Source: Erysipelotrichales bacterium (GTDB taxonomy: Bacteria > Bacillota_I > Bacilli_A > Erysipelotrichales > Erysipelotrichaceae). Taken from it: DNA of 64,000 bases. The translations under genes were made by a program, and so were the position numbers. Positions 34,288 to 41,802 of this stretch are shown here, in pieces. The notes beneath the pieces are model-generated. The model searched no databases. It saw only the letters and a program-made list of their open reading frames with translations, and was not told where the DNA came from. The stretch covers positions 310,001 to 374,000 of the forward strand of contig CAJTFG010000001.1 of assembly GCA_910575705.1 (NCBI GenBank), written 5' to 3'. The number at the start of each line of letters is the position of its first letter. The stretch's first letter is position 1.

Positions 34288-35049
34288 ATGCTGTCTACAG
34301 AAAGAAAACTATATCTGTTGAATCGCTTGGATCGCGACGGAACCATTCATGTAAAAGAAATTGCCCGTGAACTGAACATTAGCGAAACGACCATCCGCAG
34401 GGATCTGATGGAACTGGAACAGGAAAAACGCATCACCAGAGTATACGGCGGTGCATTAAAAGCCGGCTATGAACACATCCTCAGCGAATCAAAAGAAGCT
34501 GCCATGACGGATCGCATGCACATTAACTTCGATATAAAAAAGCGTATATGCCAAAAAGCCAGCGAACTCGTAAAAGACGGAGAATGTATCTTTTTGGACG
34601 GCGGTACCAGCATTGTGCCTATGATCGATGATCTCGCTAAGCGTCCGGTAACGATTGTTACTCATAATCATCTGATCATGCAAAGACTCCATAATCCGCT
34701 GGCACAGATCATCTTTATCGGCGGTGATTATAATAGGAAATATACGATGAGTGAGGGCCCGATGGCAGAAGGAATGCTGCGGCTGTATCATTTTGACCGC
34801 GCTTTCATCGGCTGTGCCGGTGTCGATGTGGAAACGAAGAAAAGCTTTACCGCAGAGATGGGGACAAGAGAACTCAAAAAAATAGCTATGGAAAATGCCC
34901 GCTGCAGTTATCTGCTGATCGATCATGAAAAACTGAAGATCAAGGGTTTCTGCAAATTCACGGATATCGATACTTTTGAACAGATCTTCTGCGACATGAG
35001 CGATGATCTCCCGCAGGAACTTCCCGATAACTTTGTATTGGTAAAATAG
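34288..35049 (+). CDS. DeoR-family regulator, divergent from the deoC operon
   Basis: 253 aa. Winged helix IHVKEIARELNISETTIRRDLMEL, DeoRC sensor with LDGGTSIVPMIDDLAK, IVTHNHLIMQRL, GCAGVD and LIDHEK. The start follows ACAGGAGATGATAGA. It likely governs the C_GCAxxG_C_C-deoC(-glycyl radical) genes across the 219-bp divergent gap. Confidence 0.9.
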   Translation: MLSTERKLYLLNRLDRDGTIHVKEIARELNISETTIRRDLMELEQEKRITRVYGGALKAGYEHILSESKEAAMTDRMHINFDIKKRICQKASELVKDGECIFLDGGTSIVPMIDDLAKRPVTIVTHNHLIMQRLHNPLAQIIFIGGDYNRKYTMSEGPMAEGMLRLYHFDRAFIGCAGVDVETKKSFTAEMGTRELKKIAMENARCSYLLIDHEKLKIKGFCKFTDIDTFEQIFCDMSDDLPQELPDNFVLVK

Positions 35050-35120
35050 AAGCATGCGATCTCTCATCGTTTCTTTCAAATAATATATTAGGTAGCAGAT
35101 GCAGATAGCTCCTTTTATCC

Positions 35121-35391
35121 TGCACGATTTCTCATTCATACGGTATTATCAGCCGCCACGACAATATACGGGTACCCGTATTTGCATATCCTTGGGAACA
35201 AACAGGATCATGGGGCTATGAATCTTCTTTTATGGCTTCTGCTGATTCCAATATTGCTGCTACCTGTATTCAAAGCTGGGGTTCTTGGGGTCATCCTGTT
35301 GCTTATCGTACCGACGAAGGAAATCAGCGTCCGGCTCTGATGATCTAAGATAACTATGATAGGTATCATAGTTCTATATACCATACAGAGG
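35121..35391 (+). repeat. Variable cassette C7 (sister of C12)
   Basis: CTISHSYGIISRHDNI...EGNQRPALMI, 75 codons, stop at 35346-35348. It lies 71 bp after the deoR stop with no visible leader. Outer stem CTCTG(ATG)/(CAT)ACAGAG with one bulge; inner stem AACTATGAT/ATCATAGTT. The body is closely related to C12, differing at 11 of about 72 residues, several by multi-base codon changes. Confidence 0.75.
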
Positions 35392-35416
35392 TATTTCCAA
35401 TATTTACTAATATTTT

Positions 35417-35445
35417 TTGTACATTATCTGGTATCCTTTCTATAA
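35417..35445 (+). promoter_or_regulatory. Promoter-like block before cassette C8
   Basis: TTGTAC, 17-bp spacer, CTATAA, followed by GGTAGGTAAAAAAAGG. The same block precedes C10 and, diverged, C6. Confidence 0.6.
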
Positions 35446-35492
35446 GGTAGGTAAAAAAAGGAAAAAGAGGACAGGGATTCCATTATAAGGGG

Positions 35493-35785
35493 AGCACGAT
35501 TTCTGCACATCATATGATCGTCATGAAACCAGGAACTAACTTTTTAGGCAGCAAAGACACGTATTTTCAATGGCTCCCTCTATCTGATTATATGTACGAA
35601 GGAACTCCTTCAGCAACCATATCTCCCGATAGCAAAATCGTCTATTGGTTCGGTTTTACCGGGGTTTCTGAAATCGGCTCTAACGGTTCTACGAATATCA
35701 AAGATAAAGAGCAACATCAGCGTCCGGCTTTGTATTATATCGATACATTGTAATAAGTATTGCAATGTCGAATAACTTACAAAGG
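35493..35785 (+). repeat. Variable cassette C8
   Basis: STISAHHMIVMKPGTNF...QHQRPALYYIDTL, 86 codons, stop at 35751-35753. Paired changes in both stems: outer CTTTGTA/TACAAAG, inner CATTGTAAT/ATTGCAATG, both as in C1. The leader frame is open for about 15 codons upstream (GQGFHYKGSTIS) but has no ATG. Confidence 0.76.
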
Positions 35786-35816
35786 ATAAGGAAGAGCATC
35801 CACCCTCTTTTACTTC

Positions 35817-36084
35817 GGCACGATTTCTGTTTTCCATCGGTTACAGCCATTTCGTCAAATTGCGGAAAAAGATTATTATGGAGTTGATCCTACATTTAAT
35901 TTTACTTTGAGCAGTTATGTTTGGCTGTCAACATCTCGACTAACACATCAAACGTTCTGTATAGCAAAGCAAGCTCAAAGTCCTTGCGGTGGCTTCAACT
36001 ATGAAACTATCCTTTCGCAGCGTCCGGCTCTGTACCGATGAAAGAACTATGGTAAGTATCATAGTCGTGTATAACATACAGAGG
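35817..36084 (+). repeat. Variable cassette C9
   Basis: GTISVFHRLQPFRQIA...TILSQRPALYR, 74 codons, TGA at 36039-36041. It lies 31 bp after C8, the same spacing and same CTTTTRCTTCGGCACG-type joint as C1 to C2. Outer stem CTCTGTA/TACAGAG; inner stem GAACTATGGT/ATCATAGTC. Confidence 0.75.
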
Positions 36085-36108
36085 GATTTCTAATATTTAC
36101 TAATTTTT

Positions 36109-36138
36109 TTGTACATTATCTGCTATTCTTTTCTTATT
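36109..36138 (+). promoter_or_regulatory. Promoter-like block before cassette C10
   Basis: TTGTAC then TCTTAT at 17-bp spacing, weaker -10 than C8 but in the same conserved block. Confidence 0.45.
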
Positions 36139-36165
36139 AGGTAGGTTAAAAAGGAAAAAGAGAAT

Positions 36166-36269
36166 GAACTTTTATGTATAGGAGGAACTTTGTTTAACGT
36201 GATGAGGATTGGAGTTCGCTTACTATGGTGAATAAAAATGAAAAGAGGACAGAGGTTCGGTTCCATAGG
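36166..36269 (+). other. Leader of cassette C10, degenerate units
   Basis: Units ATGAACTTTTATGTATAGG, ATGAGGATTGGAGTTCGC and AGGACAGAGGTTCGGTTC in series. The last is in frame with the cassette: an ATG at 36225 gives MVNKNEKRTEVRFHRGTISV. Confidence 0.5.
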
Positions 36270-36540
36270 GGCACGATTTCTGTTCATCATAAAATACTTC
36301 CCTCCGGCAATTTGACTGGATCTTCCTGCGGCGATAATATGGGAGATCTTAGTTTCTGGCAGCTGTCAACAGAAGCTGTCTTTACACCCTCTATGTATAG
36401 CAGTACACATACTATGCTTATAACTCATTTAGGTGGGCAATGTCGTACACGCTCCATAAGTGATTCCACCTTTCAGCGTCCGGCTCTGTATAAATTGGAA
36501 AGCTATAATACGTATTATGGTTCTATATAAGATACAGAGG
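36270..36540 (+). repeat. Variable cassette C10 (possibly translatable)
   Basis: GTISVHHKILPSGNLTG...STFQRPALYKLESYNTYYGSI, stop at 36528-36530. With the upstream ATG at 36225 this would encode a 101-aa protein, though no clear ribosome site precedes that ATG. Outer stem CTCTGTAT/ATACAGAG; inner stem AGCTATAAT/ATTATGGTT. Confidence 0.76.
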
Positions 36541-36544
36541 GAAT

Positions 36545-36636
36545 GGTAGAATTTTATGCATAAGAGGAGCCTTATTTAAAATGATTGGAGTGGGAGTTCG
36601 TTTGCTATGGAGAGGATTGGGGTTCCGTTGTAAGGT
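36545..36636 (+). other. Leader of cassette C11, degenerate units
   Basis: Units ATTTTATGCATAAGAGGAG, GGAGTGGGAGTTCG and AGAGGATTGGGGTTCCGTTG. The final unit places TAA three codons before GTIS, as in C1 and C4. Confidence 0.5.
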
Positions 36637-36949
36637 GGCACGATTTCTGTACATAGCTATATCCTTCCCGTCTTAAATCGCTGTAGTACTTCCGAGAACG
36701 ACTGCAAAGATCCTGCTTTATCCAGCATATCATGGCCTCGCGTCATACCAAATAAGGCCTGGGAGGAAGTCTGGGATTCCAGCCCAAGCGGTTCAAAAAA
36801 TGCTGCCACTATTCTCTCAAAGGGACGTGTTGACCTTTCCAGTAAGACAATAGATATCATACATTCCACTTGGGGACTCTATCAGCGTCCGGCTCTGTAC
36901 AGATTGGATAACTATGATAAGTATTATAGTTGTATATAACATACAGAGG
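36637..36949 (+). repeat. Variable cassette C11
   Basis: GTISVHSYILPVLNRC...WGLYQRPALYRLDNYDKYYSCI, 100 codons, TAA at 36937-36939 inside the stem-loop. Outer stem CTCTGTA/TACAGAG, inner stem AACTATGAT/ATTATAGTT, the version closest to consensus. The longest cassette body. Confidence 0.75.
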
Positions 36950-37100
36950 AAAAAAATAGAAAGAGTCTTAATAGTTTGTTATAGGATGATTTTTGCTATG
37001 ATGGATAAGAAAGGTAGGATAGATGTATATAAGTTTATGATAAATATAAAGAAGAAAAACCTATGGATCCTATCAATACCCAAGTACTTGGATCAGCTAT

Positions 37101-37380
37101 AGCACGATTTCACATTCATACGGTATTATCAGCCGTTATGACGATATAAGAGTACCCGCATTTGCATATTCTTGGAAACAAACAGGATCATGGGGCTATG
37201 AATCTTCTTTTATGTCTTCTGCCGGCACCAATATACTTGCCACTTGTATTCAAAGTTGGGGTTCCTGGGGACGTCCTTGGGCTTATCGTACCGACGAAGG
37301 AAATCAGCGTCCGGCTCTGCAACAAAGAAATCATCCGTTCATATAGAAATGCTTCTATACTGCTGTAGATGATGCAGAGG
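37101..37380 (+). repeat. Variable cassette C12 (sister of C7)
   Basis: STISHSYGIISRYDDI...EGNQRPALQQRNHPFI, 81 codons, TAG at 37344-37346. Its 3' element is the most diverged but keeps the architecture: outer stem CTCTGCA/TGCAGAG (a paired T-A to C-G change) extended by ATCATC/GATGAT, inner TATAGAA/TTCTATA. Strong evidence that structure rather than sequence is conserved. Confidence 0.75.
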
Positions 37381-37414
37381 AAACATAAAACGAATGCCAT
37401 ATGTACAGAAGCCA

Positions 37415-37452
37415 TAAAAAAATCCACTATTTGATTATTCAAACAGTGGAAC
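37415..37452 (-). terminator. Terminator of the glycosyltransferase gene
   Basis: Minus strand CCACTGTTTG-AATAAT-CAAATAGTGG then ATTTTTTT. Confidence 0.85.
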
Positions 37453-37462
37453 ATTAACTATC

Positions 37463-38413
37463 CTATTTCTTACGGTTTGTATTAAAGATATCCGGATCGA
37501 TCATCCGTTCTTCTTTTTCGATACTCTCTTTCGAGCGAACATATCCCTCATTATATTTATCAAAATAATCGTTATATAAAGACAGCGTATCCCCTTGGGC
37601 AAGTATCCTTCCGCCAAATAAGGCTTCCGGATGCGCCGCCAAGACTTCTCTGGTCAGATCTCTCGCACACTGACTTTCCACCCATGCGCCATCCGGCCCG
37701 ACCACACGGTAATCTTCATTGATATGCGCCTTAGCGGCATCCGGCGCAAACTTTTCCATCATCATCGGAATATACATCTCTTCCGGATACCAAGACAGCT
37801 TGAAATTCGCGGATACATAATTAAACTCCGCTACGATCTTTTTTGCGCTTTCTTTCGACAACATAAACCAAGGACTGCCGATCATGATCGTATCATTCAG
37901 CTTACGGCGAAGACCGAACACATTCAGAAACGATGCGTTCGCTTTGGTAAACCAACGTACAAACGCTCCCGTAGGAAATGACAACAGATTCGTAAACGTA
38001 TAATATTTCAATGCCTTCTTACGCAGCTGTGGATCCTCTTTTTCCGTACGAGCAATATGGTAAAAATCCTTTCCCTCATGTTCTTTCAGAAATGCGATGA
38101 TCTCGCTTCTCGGTTTGATCGGCATCATGCCATCCGTCAAATTGATGAAATAATCATACTCATCGTACTCCAGCGCTTCCTTCATCTGTATGATCGTACC
38201 GCGGGCAAGTGACATATCTCCTTCTTGCGCAAACTCCTGTGTTTCCGATATGTGTACACGGCGATCCTCCGCATATACGAAGTGGATCTTTCCCCGCAGA
38301 TCGTTATCGTTAATCATGATAAATACATGATCACCCTGACGAATCAGCTGATTGATCGTTTCGATCAATTCATCATACTCGCGGGTAGAATACATCAAAT
38401 AAGCAATTTTCAT
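37463..38413 (-). CDS. Core-2/I-branching-type glycosyltransferase (GT14-like)
   Basis: 316 aa. AYLMYSTREYDELIETI, VHFVYAEDRR-like IHFVYAEDRRVH, YDYFINLTDGMMPIKPRSEI, GSPWFMLSKESAKKIV and SWYPEEMYIPMMM are the ordered motifs of the Branch family. Bacterial members add sugars to capsule or exopolysaccharide. No other polysaccharide genes are adjacent. Monocistronic. Confidence 0.85.
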   Translation of the reverse strand: MKIAYLMYSTREYDELIETINQLIRQGDHVFIMINDNDLRGKIHFVYAEDRRVHISETQEFAQEGDMSLARGTIIQMKEALEYDEYDYFINLTDGMMPIKPRSEIIAFLKEHEGKDFYHIARTEKEDPQLRKKALKYYTFTNLLSFPTGAFVRWFTKANASFLNVFGLRRKLNDTIMIGSPWFMLSKESAKKIVAEFNYVSANFKLSWYPEEMYIPMMMEKFAPDAAKAHINEDYRVVGPDGAWVESQCARDLTREVLAAHPEALFGGRILAQGDTLSLYNDYFDKYNEGYVRSKESIEKEERMIDPDIFNTNRKK

Positions 38414-38563
38414 ATTATGACCTCCAATGGCATCTGTCTGCCATCTGTTGCTGCATAGTATATATATTATATATCAAAAAGAAAAACTTCCCTATCTTTT
38501 TTCATAAAATTGTTCTTCCCGGCTATATTTTTATATCTTTTTTTGAATTTTATCAAAAAGGTA

Positions 38564-38590
38564 TTGACGTACATATTATAATGTTATAAC
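38564..38590 (+). promoter_or_regulatory. Putative promoter of the isomerase operon
   Basis: TTGACG (38564-38569) and TATAAC (38585-38590) with a 15-bp spacer; a 17-bp alternative is TAACAT. The -10 overlaps the palindromic operator, compatible with repression. Confidence 0.45.
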
Positions 38591-38593
38591 ATT
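38580..38593. promoter_or_regulatory. Shared palindromic operator AATGTTATAACATT (isomerase operon copy)
   Basis: Identical to the manA site at 20031-20044; the common sequence extends leftward to TATTATAATG. It ends 23 bp before the first ATG of the operon. Confidence 0.75.
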
Positions 38594-38616
38594 TATGTGT
38601 GAAAGAGGGTGTATAT

Positions 38617-39177
38617 ATGGAAATCAAAGAAGCTAAGATTTTTCAGGATTATCTTAACGGCGTTATCACGGGAAGTGAAACAGAGACATCAAAAAAGCTG
38701 TTCAAGGATGCAAGATCCTTCTATGAGAACAGCGACTGTGACCTTTCCGATGATACAGTCATGTATGAGGTTTATTCCTATTCCCAAGGCGATCCAAAAC
38801 AGACAGGCAATTTGAATTGGGGACTGACCGTCATGAAACCGGTCACGGTCAATCAGGAATGCAACATCACACGCGGGCATTTTCACGAAGATCTGAACTG
38901 TGCGGAAATATATTTCTGCCTGCATGGAGAAGGACTGCTGCTGTTCATGGACGAAAACGATCACTGCTATGCAGAAAAGATGAAGACCGGTACCGTTCAT
39001 CATATCGACGGACATCTGGCACATCGCTTGGTCAATACCGGTGATGAAGAACTCCGCGTCGGTGCATGCTGGCCGACCACTGCCGGACATGACTATGCGC
39101 GCATTGAGAAAAACCCTTTTAAAGTGAGAATATTTAAAGAAAACGGGAACATCGTTGTAAAGGAGAGACATTCATGA
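38617..39177 (+). CDS. Cupin-type glucose-6-phosphate isomerase
   Basis: About 186 aa. Metal site of archaeal-type cupin PGI: TRGHFHEDLNCAEIYF (HxH, Glu) and HIDGHLAHRLVN (His). Interconverts glucose-6-P and fructose-6-P, or a related sugar phosphate. First gene of the operon; start at 38617 follows AGAGGGTG. Its stop overlaps the next start by 4 bp (ATGA). Confidence 0.88.
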   Translation: MEIKEAKIFQDYLNGVITGSETETSKKLFKDARSFYENSDCDLSDDTVMYEVYSYSQGDPKQTGNLNWGLTVMKPVTVNQECNITRGHFHEDLNCAEIYFCLHGEGLLLFMDENDHCYAEKMKTGTVHHIDGHLAHRLVNTGDEELRVGACWPTTAGHDYARIEKNPFKVRIFKENGNIVVKERHS

Positions 39178-40916
39178 GCTATTTAAATTTTAAATCAACG
39201 TACGAAAAACATCCGAGCACGGCTATTAAAGGACATTATGCCGTATGCGGATACGACAAGATCAAAGAAGAACTGGCATCTAAGATCAACGGAGATACCG
39301 TTCTTGTATTCGACTATTATCCCGGCGTACGCGAGGATGAAGTAAAACAGCTGGTAAACGCCCTGCAGCCGGATACAGTCATCGAAACGATCGATCTATT
39401 CAAAGAAAGCAAAGCGATCACGGAACAGATGAAATATCATCTGACGGATGACCGCGTATTCGGAAGAATGTATTACGGTGAGTTCATTGATTTCATGGAC
39501 GAAGAAAAGTTAAACGCAGCGAAAGCAGCTGTAAAAAACGCAAAAGGTCTGACGATCATCTGCGGTGCGGCTGCCAGTCTGGTCAGCGAAGGCGACATCA
39601 ACGTATATTTCGATCTGGCACGCTGGGAGATTCAGATGCGTTATCGTGCCGGTATGCCGAACTATAAGTGCGATAACAATGAGGAAGACAATCTGCGTAA
39701 ATACAAACGCGCATTCTTCATTGAATGGCGTATTGCGGATAAGCATAAAGCAAAACTGTTTGAGCGTTTTGATTACGTGGTGGATACCAATAAAGAAAAC
39801 GATCCGAAGATGATTACCGGAGATACGTTCCGCGAAAGTTTAAAACAGCTCGTGAAGCGTCCATTCCGTACCGTTCCTTATTTTGATCCGGGCGTATGGG
39901 GCGGACAATGGATGAAAGAAGTGTGCAACTTGGATACATCCAAAGCAAATTACGCATGGAGCTTCGACGGTGTACCGGAAGAAAACAGCCTGCTGTTTGA
40001 CTATGACGGTGTGAAATTTGAACTGCCGGCAATGGATGCCGTATTGTATCAGCCGAAAGAATTGCTGGGGGAAAAGGTATATGCCCGCTTCGGTGCCGAA
40101 TATCCGATGCGCTTTGATTTCTTGGATACGATGGAAGGACAAAATCTTTCATTACAAGTACATCCGTTGACCGAATATATCAAAAAGAACTTCGGTATGC
40201 CATATACCCAAGATGAAAGCTATTATATCTTAGATGCGAAAGAAGATGCATATGTATATTTGGGATTGAAAGAACATATCGATCCTGAGGAGATGATCGA
40301 TGATCTCAGAAAAGCGCAGAAGGGTGACATCGTCTTTGATGCGGATAAATACATCAATAAGTTCCCGGCAAAAAAACACGATCACTTCTTAATTCCTGCC
40401 GGTACATGTCACTGCTCCGGCAGCGGATCCATGGTATTGGAAATCAGCGCTACTCCGTATATCTTCACATTTAAACTGTGGGATTGGGAACGCTTAGGTC
40501 TGGATGGACTGCCTCGTCCTGTTCATGTGGAACACGGTAAAGAAGTCATTCAGTGGAACCGCACGACGCCTTGGGTAAAAGAGCATCTCGTAAATGCCAT
40601 GTATGATGTGAAAGAAGAAAACAACACCTGCCGCATCGAACATACCGGACTTCATGAACTGGAATTCATCGAAACGAGAAGATATACCGTCACCGACTCT
40701 TCTTATCATAAGACCAACGGCAATGTAAACATGCTGAATCTGGTAGACGGCAAGGAAGCTATCGTAGAAAGTCCAAACAATGAATTTGAGCCGTTTATCG
40801 TTCACTATGCGGAAACGTTCATCATTCCGGCATCTGTCAGCGAATATACGATCCGTCCATACGGAAGAAGCGAGAAAGAAGAAATCAAGGTGGTAAAAGC
40901 ATATGTCAGAAACTAA
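39174..40916 (+). CDS. Long class I mannose-6-phosphate isomerase with extra N-terminal domain
   Basis: 580 aa, about 260 aa longer than ManA. The C-terminal half is a ManA-like cupin (GQNLSLQVHPLTEYI, QDESYYILDA, HDHFLIPAGTCHCSGSG, VLEISATPYIFTFKLWDWERLG). The N-terminal ~230 residues (NGDTVLVFDYYPGVREDEVKQ, VYFDLARWEIQMRYR) look like an alpha/beta P-loop-kinase-like fold without a Walker A, and their role is unclear. Overlaps the next gene by 14 bp. Confidence 0.82.
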   Translation: MSYLNFKSTYEKHPSTAIKGHYAVCGYDKIKEELASKINGDTVLVFDYYPGVREDEVKQLVNALQPDTVIETIDLFKESKAITEQMKYHLTDDRVFGRMYYGEFIDFMDEEKLNAAKAAVKNAKGLTIICGAAASLVSEGDINVYFDLARWEIQMRYRAGMPNYKCDNNEEDNLRKYKRAFFIEWRIADKHKAKLFERFDYVVDTNKENDPKMITGDTFRESLKQLVKRPFRTVPYFDPGVWGGQWMKEVCNLDTSKANYAWSFDGVPEENSLLFDYDGVKFELPAMDAVLYQPKELLGEKVYARFGAEYPMRFDFLDTMEGQNLSLQVHPLTEYIKKNFGMPYTQDESYYILDAKEDAYVYLGLKEHIDPEEMIDDLRKAQKGDIVFDADKYINKFPAKKHDHFLIPAGTCHCSGSGSMVLEISATPYIFTFKLWDWERLGLDGLPRPVHVEHGKEVIQWNRTTPWVKEHLVNAMYDVKEENNTCRIEHTGLHELEFIETRRYTVTDSSYHKTNGNVNMLNLVDGKEAIVESPNNEFEPFIVHYAETFIIPASVSEYTIRPYGRSEKEEIKVVKAYVRN

Positions 40917-41802
40917 CAAAAATTATGCGATCATCACAGATCAGGTCGATCAGGATCTGCGTATCGCATGCGCAAAAATAAAAGAAGAAGGCTATACAAA
41001 TATCGAATTGCATAACGTATTCGGTAAGAGCATCGAAGAATGCAGCGAAGAGGAAACGAACGAAATCAAAGCGATCGTCGAGGAATACGGATTAAACGTC
41101 GTCAATCTGGCTACGACGGTCTTCTTCCTCTGCCCGTTGTATGATCATTACCGCGTTTCTTTGTTCAATCCTATGTTCCATGCATTCAAAGGAAATGTGG
41201 AAGAGCATCTCGAAAAGCTGCGTAATGCCTGCCGCATTGCCAACGCATTGGATTGTGAAACGATCCGTATCTTCCCTTTCCGTTTCCCGGATAATGAGGA
41301 AGTGACGGTCGTCGGTACCGATAAAGATATGGAACGCATTATTGAAAACTTCAAAAAGGCTGCCGTGATCGCAGAAGAAAATGATGTGACCCTGGTCGTG
41401 GAAAACTGTCCGTATTCTCACTGTCCAAAAGGAGAGATGACATACAAGCTTATCAAAGCTGTAAACAGCGCGCATATGAAACTGCTTTGGGATCCGGCAA
41501 ACTCTTACCGTGCGGAAGCACATCGCGTTCCGGAAGTGTATAAGAGCTTGGATCTCTTTCAGGAATATGAACTGATCAAAGGAAAAGTGCGTCATCTCCA
41601 CGTTAAAAACTACGCATACGATGAAACATTGGAAAAACCGTTTGCACATACTGCTTTATTTGACGGTGACATTGACTATCCGTCTCTTTTAAAGACGATG
41701 GCAGATACGTATCCATATTATTGCAGTTTGGAACCGGAAGTAGATGAGGAAGGCACGATGAAGTCCATGCGTGAATTGAAGGACTTCTACAACAAGCTAT
41801 GA
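40903..41802 (+). CDS. Xylose isomerase-like TIM-barrel sugar (phosphate) isomerase/epimerase
   Basis: 299 aa AP_endonuc_2 fold. Motifs: GYTNIELHNVFG, VTLVVENCPYSHCPKG (metal Glu), MKLLWDPANSYR (Asp), RHLHVKNYAYDE (His) and YYCSLEPEVDE (Glu). The family covers epimerases and isomerases of free or phosphorylated keto-sugars. Coupled to both neighbours by overlaps. Confidence 0.85.
   Translation: MSETNKNYAIITDQVDQDLRIACAKIKEEGYTNIELHNVFGKSIEECSEEETNEIKAIVEEYGLNVVNLATTVFFLCPLYDHYRVSLFNPMFHAFKGNVEEHLEKLRNACRIANALDCETIRIFPFRFPDNEEVTVVGTDKDMERIIENFKKAAVIAEENDVTLVVENCPYSHCPKGEMTYKLIKAVNSAHMKLLWDPANSYRAEAHRVPEVYKSLDLFQEYELIKGKVRHLHVKNYAYDETLEKPFAHTALFDGDIDYPSLLKTMADTYPYYCSLEPEVDEEGTMKSMRELKDFYNKL

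Noticed and set aside
2055-37380. CRISPR array or short tandem repeat
   Set aside because: The constant ends recur, but spacings are 250-400 bp, middles are open frames, and copies lie at four distant sites; no cas genes are present.
2055-37380. Classical diversity-generating retroelement with TR/VR
   Set aside because: No reverse transcriptase or Avd gene is in the window, the middles differ far beyond adenine sites, and no template/variable pair was found. The IMH-plus-hairpin resemblance is kept only as an analogy.
2055-37380. Integron-type gene cassettes with attC sites
   Set aside because: No integrase, no GTTRRRY core sites, and cassettes are dispersed rather than in one array.
2055-37380. 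Ordinary IS or IS200/IS605-derived elements
   Set aside because: No transposase, no terminal inverted repeats and no target duplications seen; the hairpin alone is not enough, although trans-mobilised elements cannot be excluded.
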